Positions 24,552-35,836 are shown, counted from the stretch's first letter. The stretch is DNA of 64,000 nucleotides from Asterias amurensis (GCF_032118995.1 NC_092661.1:9052494-9116493), one strand, 5' to 3'. The notes: a model not told the origin generated them from the letters alone. Numbers and translations: made by a program.

Positions 24552-27500
24552 AAGCATTTATATAGCGCCCCACAAAGAACGAAGCGCTTTACAATATACA
24601 AAGAAACAAACAATGCAAAGACAAAGATACAAACAATAAACAGTACAAGCAAAAACAAAAAATGGCCAGATTAAACAAATAAATGGGTTTTGAGCATATT
24701 TTTGAACCGTTCCAGTGTGTTGGCTTCCCGGATGTTACGAGAATTCTATAGATTTAATAGTTTTTATAGGGTTTATCAGCTGTCGCGAACTTCTTTTGTT
24801 AAATGTATATGAAAGGCTTCTTTGTTTTTGTGATTTAGAATCATCAAAATCTTAATTATTAAAACGTTTTCCTTTTTTTTTTTTTTTCAAGCAGAAAGAT
24901 TCTGACGACAGTTCTCCTGAAAAGACCGAGGAATCGAAACCTGTGGTGGTGAAGAAGTCTCGCTTTCCCCAACGCCACTACCGGCGTCATTCATCAACAG
25001 GATCCTCTTCATCGGACTCCGACAGTGGAAAGGAGACCACTAAGATGTCGGGACGAAGGAGAAATGCTCGTTCCATTTCTCGATCTCCAAAGAGACGTCG
25101 CCGCAGTATCACCCCAAGGAGAAGGAGGTTTGTATATCATTTCTCTAGCCAAAGTGCAAATTCATTTATAGCACTAATAATGATAATCAGTTTTTATATA
25201 GCGCTTTATACACCCGACGGGTGTCTTGAAGTGCTTCAAACAGTAGTACCCCTGGTCAATGGGCCATTTAAATCATTCCTGAAGTCATCTAAGCTCCCCT
25301 GGGAGTATACAGCCTGTGCTGCCAAATATGTAGCGCATTACGCTATTAATCAATCACAAGAACCACCTCTGCCCTCACAGGTACCTATTTACCCCTGGGT
25401 GGAGAGAACCATTTATAATTAAGTGTCTTGCCCAGGGACACAAGTGTAACAACCGAGATTCGAACCCACACTCTGCTGAATAGAAACCACAGAGCTTGAG
25501 CTCGGCCACAACACCCTATCTCAGTTTGTCTCATCTGTGCTTTTCCCATTCTGTTTCAGATCACCTTCACCATACAGACCTCCACCACGTCGACGTTTCC
25601 GCTCCCCCAGTCCATACAGGCGTCGGAGATCTCCAACACCTCCGAGACGTTATCGCTCACCTCCAAGACGTCGCAGGACACCCTCCCCAAGACGACGCAG
25701 GTCTCCTTCGCCAGCTTACCGAAGACGAAGTCCTACCCCCGAGAGAAGACGTAGCCCTGTAAGAAGTAGAAGAACCCCAACCCCCAAGAAGAGGTCCTCA
25801 AGACGCCAAAGCTCGAGCCCTGCTGAGAGACGTAGACAATCTGGCGATAGAGGTAGAGAGTCTCGTGAGAAAGATGATACTCAATCCAAGAAAAAGAAGA
25901 AGGAAGTTGTGGAGTCCCCACCACGCAGGGCAAAAGAAAAACGTCGCGTCCAATCAGATTCCAGTGATAGTTCATCTGACGAGGATAGCCCATCCCCTGA
26001 ACAGTCGACCAAAAAGAATAAGAGCCCAGTTGTGGACAGGCAAAAGAGGAGCCGCACACCAGAAATAAGCAAGAGAAGCCTAGAGAAGCGCAACAGAAGT
26101 GCAACCCCAGACAAACGTCAACAGAGTCCAGCTCATAGTAAACGCAAGAGAAGAAGTCCAAGCTCAGAAAGACGCAAAAGAAGTTCCTCCCCAGAGAAGC
26201 GAAGTCCCACTCCTGAGAAGCGGAGAAGCCTAACCACTGACAAACAAAGAAGCCCTACCCCCGAAAAACGAAGAAAAAGAAGCCCTTCCCCTGAAAAGCG
26301 AAGAAGAAGCCCTTCCCCTGAAAAACGAAGAAGAAGTCCAGAGCGTCGCAGAAGAAGCCCCCCTACTCCTGACAAACGTAAAAGCCCTACACCAGAAAGG
26401 CGTCGTCGTAGCCCGCGTAGAAGAAGCTTTACCCCAGAGAAGCAACACAAAAAATCCTTCTCTGAAACCAGAAAGCGAGATCACTCCCCAGAAATCGCCT
26501 CCCAACAGCGCCCAGGCGGAAAATGGGAAAACAGCCCTGATGTTGAGAAGATAGATCGTAGACGTAGCCACTTATCTCCCGAGAAAAGATCCCCATCCCT
26601 GGAGAGGAAGTTATCATCTTCGGACAAACGGAAATCAAGACGCAGTCCCTCTCCATCACCAGTGTCTAAAGTTCGCACACAGTCGGCTAGTCCTAGACCA
26701 CAGAAAGTTGTAAAGAGATCAAGATCTTCATCTGAGAGTCCCGAGCCGACCCCTGTGAAATCTAAGAAGACCAAGGAGGCTAGCGATTCAGCAAGGGTAT
26801 GTTGATATAACATTATGTTTCTAAAATGTTTTACATCTGTCAAAAACCCATTATGTGCCTGACTGGTCACAGGATAAACATGCCTAAGCCCATGCATCCT
26901 AAATTTGAGCAGCGGGTACTACAACTTAATACATGTAGATGCTTACTGTTTGTTGACAGGACTCGGTTGACATTATTTGGTTATTATTCCGCTGACTTGT
27001 TTATTCTACAGGGTTCTGATTCAGATGGTGGCAAGGACGCCAAGAAGAAGGATAAGAAGAAGCACAAGAAACACAAGAAACATAAGAAACACAAGAAGCA
27101 CAAGAAGCAGAAGAAAGACCAAGACAATCAGGTAACGTACAACCCCGCCAGTTAAAGGCACTGGACACTATTGGTTATTACTCAAAATAGTTATTAGCAT
27201 AAAACCTTACTTGGTAACGAGTAATGGAGAGCTGTTGATAGTATAAAACGTTGTGAGAAACTGCTCCCTCTGAAGTAATGTAGTTTTCGAGAAGAAAGTA
27301 ATTTTTCATGAATTTGATTTCGAGACCAGAGTTAGATTTTGAGATCCCGAAATGAAGCATCTGAAAGCACACAACTTCGCTTGACAAGGGCGTTTTTTTC
27401 TTCCACAATTATCTCGCAACTTCGACGACCAGTTGAGTTCAAATTTTCACAGGCTTGTTATTTTGTGCATATGTGGAGATACACCAAGTGAGAAGACTGG

Positions 27501-28868
27501 TCTTTGACAATTACCAAAGGTGTCCAGTGTCTTTAAAGGGTTTGGGTACTTGTTGTAGATCACGTTTTTGGCCATGACATAATCCCTACTCCCCGTCAAT
27601 GAAGCTGTACGCAAGTATTACAACCAAAGTGTCAAACTAACTAGAGCAGGACTTGAACCTGTGACCCCCTAGATTAACAAGCCGGTGCAGCTACCCAAAG
27701 TATCTAGCCCTTAAGTTAACATAGTTAATGGTCTCCCTATTTTACAAACAATTATGTGTTTAAGGCCATTGACCTTTTCGGTGAACAGTATTGTCCAAAG
27801 GCCCACACTTAGTGTATCACAACTTCTATATAAAATAACAAACCTATGAAAATTTAAGCTCAGTCGGTCATCGGAGTCGAGAGAAAATAACAGTAAAACC
27901 CACCCTTGTATCCGCACGTCTCGCCGTGTCATGACATAAAAAGTGTTTAAAATAAATCTGTAATTCTCAATATCGAGAATTGCAGAATGTTTTACTGTTT
28001 TCTCAAAAAGTAAAGCATTTCATGGAATAACATTTCAAGAGAAGTCTTTCACTACTACCTTCAGTAAACCCTGCAAGTTTTGTAAATCTGTGAACTTTTT
28101 TTTTTTTTTTTTTCTGTACCGAAAGGGTCCAATGGCTTTAAACCTCATATTATTCAAACCTAACTTCATGTACATATCCGGTTTGGGCAAACTATTCTTG
28201 CTCAGAAATCAAGGTTCTATTTTTTCAGGGGCAATACTTTACAAGGGGGGGGGGGTCTTGTGTTTTCTTTCTTTTTGAGGGCACTACATGTGTCTTATGT
28301 TTTTATATTGGGCAAAGGGGGATTGACAGTAATTGTTTAGTAAGCACAAAATAAACCTGAAAGGCCATGACATGAATCCCTACTCACTGTGAATGAAGAT
28401 GTATGTAATATAATTCACCTGTAGAAGTTGCAGCTTCATTAGTTGTCAAGTTTTTGAGAAAAACGTGAAAATCACAAAGCAACTTTTCAGGAGAATTGTG
28501 TAAAACCTTTGTAAAACACATGTAATGTACATGCTAAAGTTTTTGGGAAATAGTTTTACTTGTGTCTCAATAACTACAAGACCTCAGCAAGCAATATTTT
28601 AAGGGGAAGCTTTCTACCATCATTACTTTAAAACCGTGTAAGCTTAATGTAAATTTGTGGACGTTTGTGTTTTGTGTTTTATAAAAAGTACCCACAAATT
28701 TTGCCCAGGAGTCTAGGTATTCCTTGTTTGGCAAAACATCAAATGACCAAGAAATTAATTTGGTTTTTATTGCAGGATTCAGAGAGTGAAGGCGAGAAAA
28801 TGGAGCGAGAACTCCGCGAGAAAGCTCTCCAATCTTTGAAACGGACCCAGTCTCACGAGGACTCATAA
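12934..28868 (+). CDS. SRRM1: SRRM1 (SRm160) splicing coactivator, 13 exons, complete
   Basis: Nuclear-speckle SR-related splicing coactivator that bridges SR proteins and snRNPs and links splicing to 3'-end processing. Coding exons: 12934-12957, 14516-14605, 15808-15930, 21095-21265, 21714-21925, 22109-22303, 22540-22710, 23041-23397, 23641-23926, 24895-25127, 25560-26796, 27012-27131, 28776-28868. All junctions are GT-AG and the sum is 3312 nt (1103 aa plus stop). Start MADAGFFRGTS matches the vertebrate start. The PWI nucleic-acid-binding domain covers about residues 27-126, with the signature PWI at 51-53. A charged linker and a very long RS/RRRSPSP region follow (about 265-1030), then a Lys/His-rich stretch of HKK repeats (exon 12) and the conserved tail ending in MERELREKALQSLKR. 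Introns 5-8 and 10 are all phase 2. Introns 2, 3 and 12 and others carry MITEs. The PWI exons and the tail make the family call very secure; the RS exon borders are slightly less certain. Confidence 0.95.
13591..13636. repeat. (CCCCCA)n tract in SRRM1 intron 1
   Basis: Seven to eight CCCCCA units; the complementary strand has regularly spaced G-tracts able to form a G-quadruplex. The translated frames here are artefacts of the repeat. Confidence 0.8.
13689..14000. mobile_element. hAT-like MITE family D, copy 2, split by a family E element (SRRM1 intron 1)
   Basis: Left part GGATAACTTTCTGTATGGGG..., right part ...AAAGTGGTGGCGCCATACGA. The family E repeat at 13761-13937 sits in the middle with a 6-bp duplication, so D is the older insertion. 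Confidence 0.8.
13761..13937 (+). mobile_element. CAGGCCTG repeat (family E), nested copy
   Basis: Ends CAGGCCTGATACTTC and GAAGCATACAGGCCTG; internal GTGCCCTTGAAATGCTCCAG and GCCTTGGTGCCCTTGCCC. Flanked by AGATAC on both sides (6-bp duplication). Confidence 0.8.
14614..14997 (+). mobile_element. TTAA MITE family A in SRRM1 intron 2
   Basis: Begins only 9 nt after the exon 2 donor: TTAAAGGCAGTGGACACTAT...ATAGGGTCCACTGCC. It contains an internal palindrome (GAGACCTCAAATTC...CTTGAGGTCTC). Confidence 0.85.
15008..15203 (+). repeat. tRNA-derived SINE, family S, copy 3 (SRRM1 intron 2)
   Basis: Same head as the copies near 0.9 and 1.8 kb (GTGGTCTAGTTGGTATGACA) and the same 3' segment (ACAGTACTAACACATCGGTG). 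The B box is mutated (GGGTTGAATGCC), so it is probably dead. Confidence 0.6.
15256..15402. repeat. Family I repeat in SRRM1 intron 2
   Basis: CAAAAGGGGGCGCTATCAGA and GGCAGAATCTCCTGCCAC: the reverse complement of the elements at 12.2-12.5 kb. Confidence 0.55.
15571..15697. mobile_element. Short palindromic MITE (family J) 110 bp before SRRM1 exon 3
   Basis: CGGCCGATTCCACAAAG / CTTTGTGAAATCGGCC ends, with a TTGTGACATCACACTTAACT interior. A relative lies at 20,664-20,780 (GGCTGAATTCACAAAGCATT...). Confidence 0.6.
16504..16683. mobile_element. Palindromic MITE (family H), SRRM1 intron 3
   Basis: Inverted ends AAGCCGGGTTCATACTTCCT / AGGAAGTATGAACCGAGCT; interior TTTGACATGAAATTGATGTC and GAGTTGAACAGAGTTCAACT. 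Confidence 0.75.
16820..17011. mobile_element. Family F MITE in SRRM1 intron 3
   Basis: GGGCCCAATTTCATAGAGAT...AAGCAGCTATGGAATTAGGCCC, self-complementary; the centre holds AGTAAAGTTACCAGCC. Confidence 0.75.
17900..20480. other. Repeat-poor interior of SRRM1 intron 3
   Basis: About 2.6 kb, AT-rich, without any of the repeat families found in the other introns except the small 70-bp duplication. No convincing exon was found. Confidence 0.45.
18078..18218. repeat. 70-bp tandem duplication in SRRM1 intron 3
   Basis: Two copies starting AACTTGAAATC at 18078 and 18148 and running through TTTTCTTGTTGAC and GATGAAACCTCCTAA. The second carries a good donor-like GTAAGTATG. Confidence 0.7.
20664..20780. 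mobile_element. Family J-like element in SRRM1 intron 3
   Basis: GCTGAATTCACAAAGCATTA...GTGATATCACACGTTGCTTG; the right end is cut by the neighbouring family E element. Confidence 0.5.
20780..20952 (-). mobile_element. CAGGCCTG repeat (family E), SRRM1 intron 3
   Basis: Reversed copy: TGTATGCTTCATTTTCGAAA, GGCATTTTCTCCTTGGTAAA, GTGAAGTATGAGGCCTG. It ends about 140 bp before exon 4. Confidence 0.75.
24512..24549. repeat. (AAT)n microsatellite and SINE-like tail in SRRM1 intron 9
   Basis: About 12 AAT units followed by TTTATATAGCGCCCCACAAA and GAAGCGCTTTACAATATACA, typical of the tail region of the V-type elements in this window. Confidence 0.75.
25168..25527 (-). repeat. tRNA-derived SINE, family V, copy 2 (SRRM1 intron 10)
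   Basis: Starts with an AAT-rich tail and TTTATATAGCGCTTTA, continues with the shared body, and ends in the reversed tRNA-like head (minus strand: GTTGTGGCCGAGCTCAAGCT...GTGGGTTCGAATCTC). It sits close upstream of the exon 11 acceptor. Confidence 0.7.
27152..27536 (-). mobile_element. TTAA MITE family A in SRRM1 intron 12
   Basis: Reverse-oriented copy starting 20 nt after the exon 12 donor. TTAA lies at both ends, with inverted termini AAGGCACTGGACACTA / GTGTCCAGTGTCTT. Confidence 0.85.
27760..28141 (-). mobile_element. TTAA MITE family B in SRRM1 intron 12
   Basis: Reversed copy: TTAAGGCCATTGACCTTTTC...CCGAAAGGGTCCAATGGCTT. It carries an expanded T-run near the end, just before CTGTACCGAAAGG. 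Confidence 0.8.
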
Positions 28869-28924
28869 GTAGATCCACGTAATTACCAAGTACTGATTAT
28901 GCTCGTTGTATAGCTTGACTGGCA

Positions 28925-29475
28925 GGGCCCAATTTCATTGAGTTGCTAAAGCAGAAAATACTGTGTAAACAAATTCTGCGTATCAAAAATTAACTGGATA
29001 CCTGCCACAGATTGTACATTTGAGATGGTATTCTACTTGATAACCTTATTCTGTTAAGCATAATTATTTTGTGCTACTGTATTGTGTTTCGCAGCTCTAT
29101 GATGTTGGGCCCTGGAGGCACCTTGTCCATTTGGAATAACAAGTTATTGGAGTACACTCTGTTCAGGCCGGGAATTTCATCACTGAGAGGGCATGGCCAT
29201 TTTAATTTTGCAAAGGGCTTTTCCATGGCAACATCTCAAAAGTCTATGGGGAACTTTTAAAGGGGCACCGACGTGGGCCCCTTCTCATTTCATAAGGCTG
29301 TTAAGCAGAAAAGAATTCTTAGCAAGTTTCTTTGCTGAGCAAAACACGAGTTGAGAACCAGTGGCAGCAATGTAAACTTGATGATATTTTAGCCGGTAAC
29401 TTGTTTTGACCAAGAAATATTTTTACTGCCCTGAGCAAGTTTTTGTGCTTACTGACCTTAAAATTTTGGGCCCTG
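28925..29475. mobile_element. Two family F MITEs after the SRRM1 stop
   Basis: Copies at about 28925-29112 and 29275-29475, each bounded by GGGCCC-type ends. They fall where the SRRM1 3' UTR is expected. Confidence 0.7.
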
Positions 29476-29651
29476 GGCAACAGAGATGCTGGCCTCTGTG
29501 AAATTCAGGTCCAACAGTTTATCAGTAACCATGCATAACTAGTCCCCCTTTTCAGTGTTGTCACCACTGAAGTATTCCATATTAAAGCTTAAAAAAGCTC
29601 AATTTTTTATTTATACTTTTTTTTGTAATAGTGTGACTGCTGCTCGCCATT

Positions 29652-29828
29652 GAGCCTGGTATATATTTCTTGTGAATCCTTTATGTGATGCGAATTTGAC
29701 ATCACAACTCTGTTTTTCGCTGCAAATGTATCACTTGAGTTCAGCAGCTGAACTATTAGGAATTGTTGGCTGTGAATTTGCGACTTCAAAATTCGCGTCG
29801 CATTTGCAGGAAGTATGAACCGGGCTTT
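29652..29828. mobile_element. Palindromic MITE (family H), second copy
   Basis: GAGCCTGGTATATATTTCTT...GCAGGAAGTATGAACCGGGC; same family as the copy at 16.5 kb. A fragment may also lie at 7,408-7,460. Confidence 0.65.
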
Positions 29829-30361
29829 TATTCCAGTAAATATCTTGGTGTAGAAATTAGGGTGTCAATTTAATAGACTAATTACATGATTTATTATTAT
29901 CAGAAAGAACAAATTATCAGTTTCAATCTACAAAGCTCACTGAATCAGTTCATACATAGGCCTATAGAAATAGAAATATTTTCTTCAAAAGTTTTGAAAA
30001 TTAATGTGGAAGGCCCTCAAAATCACCACTGCTTATTTTGATTGCTGCAACCAAAACAATTTTTACAAAAATGTGAACTGTTAAGGCCACTCTAATTGGA
30101 TTAATTTTTTGTGGGTTGTATCGGGAGCTTATTGAAACTAAAGGTTGTTAGTGAATTAATTATTCTTTGAATAACATGATTCACCAAACATGTCAAGTTG
30201 CTTTCTCTTGTTTTGCTATAAAGTAACAAGCATTGGGATGGTTACCATTTTTAAGGGTTTTAAGCGTTAATCGTAAGTTTTGCCACTAGTCGGTAAAAAA
30301 ACAAACAGTAGAAGCTATTAAACGACATGGTAACATGTTTACACAGAATTGCTTTTTTAAC

Positions 30362-30860
30362 TGCAGGATACAGTTTTGGTAATTGTCAACGACCAGTATC
30401 ACTTGGTGTATCCCAACATATGCGTAAAATAACAAACCCCATAAAACATGTGGACTGACCATTTATTTGTTGTGCACACTGACTGGTAATGATGAGTAGC
30501 ATTATGAAAATGTGCGAGTAGCAACTGAAACATTTTGTGCGGCATTTTGCTGCAAGAGAAATCATTCATTGCTGTGCAAATTTTGTCTCAATTGATCATT
30601 GAATTTGCTAGGAAATAATGAAAGAGAACTCCCCTTGTTGCATAGAATTGTGTTAGATGGGCTACTTACCTGAAGCCTTTCTCATTTCAAATTTTGTTGG
30701 GGTGAAAGTATTTCCTTTCTTTTAAATTTATAACTTCAATGATGTGGTTTCTTAGAATGTTGTAAACACATCAACATCTCTCCAGTACTCTCTCCTACTA
30801 AGTAAATTTTTACAGTCGTAAATTTTTGGAGCAATTACCAAACTGACACCCTGCCTTCAA
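30362..30860 (+). mobile_element. Degraded family A MITE
   Basis: Recognisable by TTGGTAATTGTCAACGACCA, CACTTGGTGTATCCCAACAT and the closing GCAATTACCAAACTGACACC. It is diverged and enlarged by about 110 bp of unrelated sequence. Confidence 0.55.
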
Positions 30861-33566
30861 GGGTTTATTTTCCAGTTTGCACAAGTTGAACTGTGGGTGC
30901 GGTACCTCTTTGTCGCAAATGCAAGTGTAAATAGTGAGAGGCAAGACAAAACTCTTCCATTTTTTTTAGTATGTTGTATGATTGATTTAATTACTTAAAT
31001 AGCGGTCCAGGAGCTTCTAAAACATGTTGTTTGGGTTCTTGCTAAAATGCAATGTGAAAAAGGAACTAAAAATGTACATGTATGTGATTATGTATACAAT
31101 ATTGCTTTGCTTGATTACTTGATGTACATGTACGGAAGGTCCATACAGTGTTTATTTTAAAATCTTTTATCTCTGTTTTAAAAATTAGTTTGGGTGTGAT
31201 AAGATGTGCACCATAATCAAATGTAATGTGCGGTTTGCATCGTTACAACGTTAATAGAAAAAAGGTGAACCAATTCTTTTTTCAACCAATGACACTGCTC
31301 CTTTATAGACTAGTTGGTAACATTTAGCTTATGTGTACGTGGCATGTTTTTCACAGACATCTTTAAAGTATAGCCATTTTCTGTACGATTGACTTACAAT
31401 GTATATTGCAGTGGCTACCACATATGCAGCTACCATTTGGCGAGTCAACTTGCATGTCAAGATATAGTGTACAAATGGGGCCTAAATGGGTGACGACATT
31501 GATGATTCTGTATTCCGACTACCCTATGTTCCAAACCCAATGTGATTTTTTGCAGGGATTAGGTTGAGGGTTATTAGTAGTACACTTATAGGTGAAATGC
31601 AATCTTACTGCAGCAATCGTGTGTGCAGTCAATAGTTTCAGTTTTCAAAATAGATCTTCAGACTTCAAATAGTATGTGCGTACATGTAAATCTACCTTGA
31701 AATTATAGATTTTGTTTATCAAGTATCAAATAATCAAGGATTTTACATTTATGTTTGGCAATCGGCAGATTTAGTTTCAATGAAATTCTGGTTAAGTTGA
31801 GATGAACTGCCGTAACAAGTGATTTTTGTTACTGTCTACTCATATTTCAACAAGATCGCTGGGACTCTGGCCAAATAACCCTTTTACAACAGGCAGCAAC
31901 ATTAATAAATGAAATGAATGAGATATGAAAGCACAATCTCTTTTAAACTGCTCTTTATACCGAGGGTTATGGTCCAGTTCATGGAGAACCAAGCACACAT
32001 TGACCACAGCTTAAAATTAGGTTTCTTTTTGATAAATTAGTGTACAAATTAGTTTCTTTTAGTTTTTAAAACTTATACATGTACTAGGAGACTTGGTATT
32101 AAAATTTCCCTAATTAAATTACGTTTCAAAAGTGCGCCTTCCTTTAGTTTTGTTGTATGTACTCCATCGTGACTTCCAAATCATCAAATTTTACATAAAT
32201 TATCTCCACAAATTTAGTAATCTATGATTTTTAGCATCATGTTAAAATGGGTCGCTTCTTGTCGATAATGTGACAAACCCCCCTCCCCTCCCCCCAAAAA
32301 ATCAAACCCTTTAGAAAGCTCGGACAAGTCAGCGCAGTTGGTTATTCTGTCCAATGGTGCCACATTTATGCCCGTTGTGAGGCAGAGGGTCCCCCCTCTA
32401 ATGTCCCAATACATTTCACACTAATTCCCAGCTTAACTAAAGCGAGTCGAAACTATGCTCGAAATTGCCGAGGGAATATGGATGGGGGAAGCACAAATTT
32501 GAGGGAGGGGGCTGGGGAGGCGTACTCACTCAGCAGTGTAGCCAGCGGGTATTTTCACCAGGATGGGGGAAGTGCCTTCCAGTGGAGGCGGCCTCCCCCT
32601 TTTTTTTAAGGGTACTACATGAAGTGTACATGCATCTGTATTTTTTTTTGGGGGGGGGGGGGACCACCTGGGGCACTAGAAAACTGTTGGTTTTTGGAGG
32701 GAGGAGTGGGTACACTCCCTAGGCTCCACATGGCTTCACTGCTAGTTATTAGCCTGTTAATTCTAGTGCATGTTGGCATTGGGAGTTGTAGAAAGGTATT
32801 CAGAAAAGATAGGGTATACACAATGTATAATATAGTTTTAGTGGTTTGTCAGTTTGGTCATTTAAACTGGCTCATATTTGGTGTATAAATTCCACCAACA
32901 GCAACAAAAACTTGTAATTCTTTGTTTATCTCTATGGCTCATGTTAATGTTGTAATGCGTATGACCATAAGCACGCCATTAGCACGCAAAGGATTCTGGG
33001 CGAAATCCAAGTCCAAACGACATCAGCAATCACTATGGGGCTCTTATTTTCAAGCAATAAAGTACAAACAGATAATATCTAGCATATTTAAATATCTAGT
33101 GTATTATCTATCTCAGCTTAAACTTATAGTACTCGCTTCCTTAAATTTGTTTCTGGTTTTGAATTTGTACCCCTATGGCCCTAAAAAAAACCACAAATAC
33201 AGCAACATGTATTCAAATTGTCAAACTGTTACAGTTAGAGTGTTGATTGGCAAGAAATGGCAGTGTAAATTTTCTTTCATGATCTTATAATTTTTTAAGA
33301 AAAGTTGGTTCAATTTTCCCACATTTCTCTGTATCTGGTACTTGAAAAAAAATTATGGTCGACTTTAAAATCATGAACCAAACTGTCAGATGTGTTGACG
33401 TATTTAAAACAAAATTAGGTTAATGGAGTTTCAAAGGGATATTTTAATTTTTCCTTTCAAATATCCCAAATTTGTTCCGGACAATTAATCTTATCACGAT
33501 TTACAATTATCAGATTCTTTACATCTGCATGTATGTACATGTATAACAATAATTGGCATGGTTATG

Positions 33567-33588
33567 CCCCCCCCCCCCCCCCCCCCCC
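33567..33588. repeat. Poly-C run, 22 bases
   Basis: An uninterrupted C tract. Similar runs: 16 G at 12397-12412, 15 C at 36899-36913 and about 10 G at 60.5 kb. The lengths may be assembly-sensitive. Confidence 0.85.
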
Positions 33589-33703
33589 GTCTTTTTCTAA
33601 GTGTTCACACTATAAACAGGGATGGTATTAAAATGAAAAAAAAAATGTGGAAACCAGACAACAATTTCCTGTGTGGATATACATAGAGCTCAAGGCTTGA
33701 ATG

Positions 33704-34490
33704 CCTTGTTCTTAGTTTTTGAAAGGGCAAGGGCACCAAGGCATTTACTCCAAGGTAAAGGGCACCCTATGAGGAAATTGTAAATTTCTACTGCATAGCA
33801 TTTGAAGGGCACCAAAAGGGCAAGGGCACCAAGGCATTTTCTCGTTCGCTAAATAATGGCACACTATGAGGATATTGTAAATATCTACTGGAGCATTTGA
33901 AGGGCAAGGGCGCCAAAGCAATTTCTACTTGGCATATGGCACCCTTTCAGGAAATTGTAAATTTCTACTGGAGCATTTCAAGGGCACCAAGACAATGACC
34001 AGGGGGCATGGAGGCAATCCCTTTAGTTCCTCCCATAGTATCGGTCCCATCATCGGTGAGAGCCATTGCTGACAAAAAAGTCTGAAACTGAGATCAAAAG
34101 TTTTAGTAAGGTATTGAAATGATGGCATCTCCACCTTTTTTAGGCATGTACGTTTTGTTTTTAGAAAAGGCAACGGCACCAAGGCATTTTCTCCTTTGTA
34201 AAGGGCACACTATGAGGAAAATATACAATATTTCTACAGGAGCATTCCAAGGGCACCAAGGCAATGACCAGGGGGCATGGAGGCAATCAGCTCCATGAAG
34301 TATCAGGCCTGATCAAAGAGTAGGATTTCAGGCTTGTATGCTTCGTTTTTGAAAGGGCAAGAACACCAAGGCATATTTTCTCCTTGGTAAAGGGCACCCT
34401 GTGAGAAAATTGTTATTTTATACTGGGGCATTTCAAGGGCACCAAGGCAATAACCAGGGGGCATGAAGGCGATTGCCTGCAAAAAATCAG
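33704..34490 (-). repeat. Cluster of family E repeats
   Basis: At least four reversed copies or parts (about 33.70-34.02, 34.16-34.31 and 34.33-34.49 kb), built on AAGGGCACCAAGGCATTTTC and GGAAATTGTAAATTTCTACT units; the first is internally duplicated. Confidence 0.75.
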
Positions 34491-35089
34491 ACATGGTATT
34501 CAAGGAGAAAACACACGTAATATGATTTTCATCACCAGACTATGACTTTAAAAAGTCTGAATTCAGTTAAAAGTCTAAAATGTCTCAAATCTGAATGCAA
34601 GCAGTATCAATTCTCCATGTGCTTTTCTTTTCTTTGGAAATGCTCATATCTTGCGAGACTTGAGAGTGCCAAGTATCCCAAGTAATGTATTGAAACTCCA
34701 GCTTATCACCAAGTAGGGATGCTGATTGAAAACCATTCAACATTTTAGTTACACTTGGAGTCATAAACTGCAAGGAGCTACTGGGAACAGTACTTGGTGC
34801 TAAAGAAGTGAACAGGGCAGTATTTAGTTATACCCACAGAAAATATTTTAGGTTTCTTTTCACCAGGCAGACATACAAAGGTGTGGATCCCTGCACAAAG
34901 CACTACCTCTGTGGAAGTGTTTTTAACCAGAATAAGCATGCCGTCATTTTTTAGGGCCATGTTTTATAGGCCCAGATTTCACTTTATCAGCAATGATGAA
35001 TTTCAGTAACTGTTGGTGTCACTTCAACACAAAGACCAAGCCCAACTTCATACCAATCGTAATTTATCAGTCACCCACTCACGTGCACA

Positions 35090-35690
35090 GAAATAAGGAA
35101 TGCAACAAAGGCAAACGACTTCAGCTCTTTAGCCACGTCAAATTCTCTAGGAGTGAATCAAGTTTTCCATAATTCATTCTATCAAAGCATTCTTTTTAAG
35201 AAACTACTGTTAATTCGAACAGTAGTACTATAGTACTAGCAATGCAAAGCAAGGGAGAAATCGCAACAGTTTTGCAGAAATATGGAACGCAACAAAGAGG
35301 AATGACTTCAGCTTTGTGGCCACCAGACTGGTAGCCACGTCAAATTCTCTAGGAGTGAATCAAGTTTTCCTACATCATTGCGACTTTATATCAAAATCAT
35401 TTTCTTCAAGAAACTACTATTAATTTGAACAGTAGGTCTAGCAATGCACTGCCAGGGAAAAATAGATTAGTCACATCACTTGTGCATAAATATGGAACGC
35501 AACAAAGGCAAATGACTTCAGTTCTTTAGCCACGTAAAATTGTCTAGGAATTAAGTTTTCCATAATTCATTTCGACTTTCTATCGACAACAAGCATTCTT
35601 TTCAAGAAACTACTGTTATTTCAAGAAACTACTGTTAATTTGAACAGCAGTTCTAGCAATGCATTGCAAGGGTATGATGAAGAAATCGCA
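35090..35690. repeat. Tandem array, three units of 188-210 bp
   Basis: Units begin GGAATGCAACAAAGG / GGAACGCAACAAAG (about 35093, 35281 and 35491) and share TTTAGCCACGTCAAATTCTC and AAGAAACTACTGTTAATT. It abuts the possible coding segment at 35.7 kb. Confidence 0.7.
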
Positions 35691-35695
35691 AATCG

Positions 35696-35836
35696 TCAGC
35701 GATGGATGTCGAGCAGCTCTTCCAGGTCCAACGACATCTGATCGTCCTTCTCGTCAGCGGTAACCCTGTTAGAGGCTAAGGCTTTCTTTTTGAGGATGCC
35801 ATCATGAAAGTTTCTCATACAGAAATTCTGTACCAT
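35696..35836 (-). CDS. Possible short coding segment or terminal exon, unknown protein
   Basis: A 46-codon frame (MVQNFCMRNFHDGILKKKAL... ending DLEELLDIHR, TGA). It is GC-richer than its surroundings and has a protein-like acidic, amphipathic C-terminus. A possible acceptor (GGTACAG) at 35828 would make it the last exon of a minus-strand gene, starting with codon AAT. I could not find convincing upstream exons: an open frame at about 35,900-36,000 (MRYADVLLQNFKDIRQPQDL) looks protein-like but does not join cleanly. The family is not recognised. It may be the end of a gene between SRRM1 and hnRNP Q/R, a fossil exon, or chance. Confidence 0.3.
   Translation of the reverse strand: MVQNFCMRNFHDGILKKKALASNRVTADEKDDQMSLDLEELLDIHR

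Noticed and set aside
32922..33290. 122-aa plus-strand open frame
   Set aside because: Composition looks random, no family features, no plausible splice or promoter context; probably chance.
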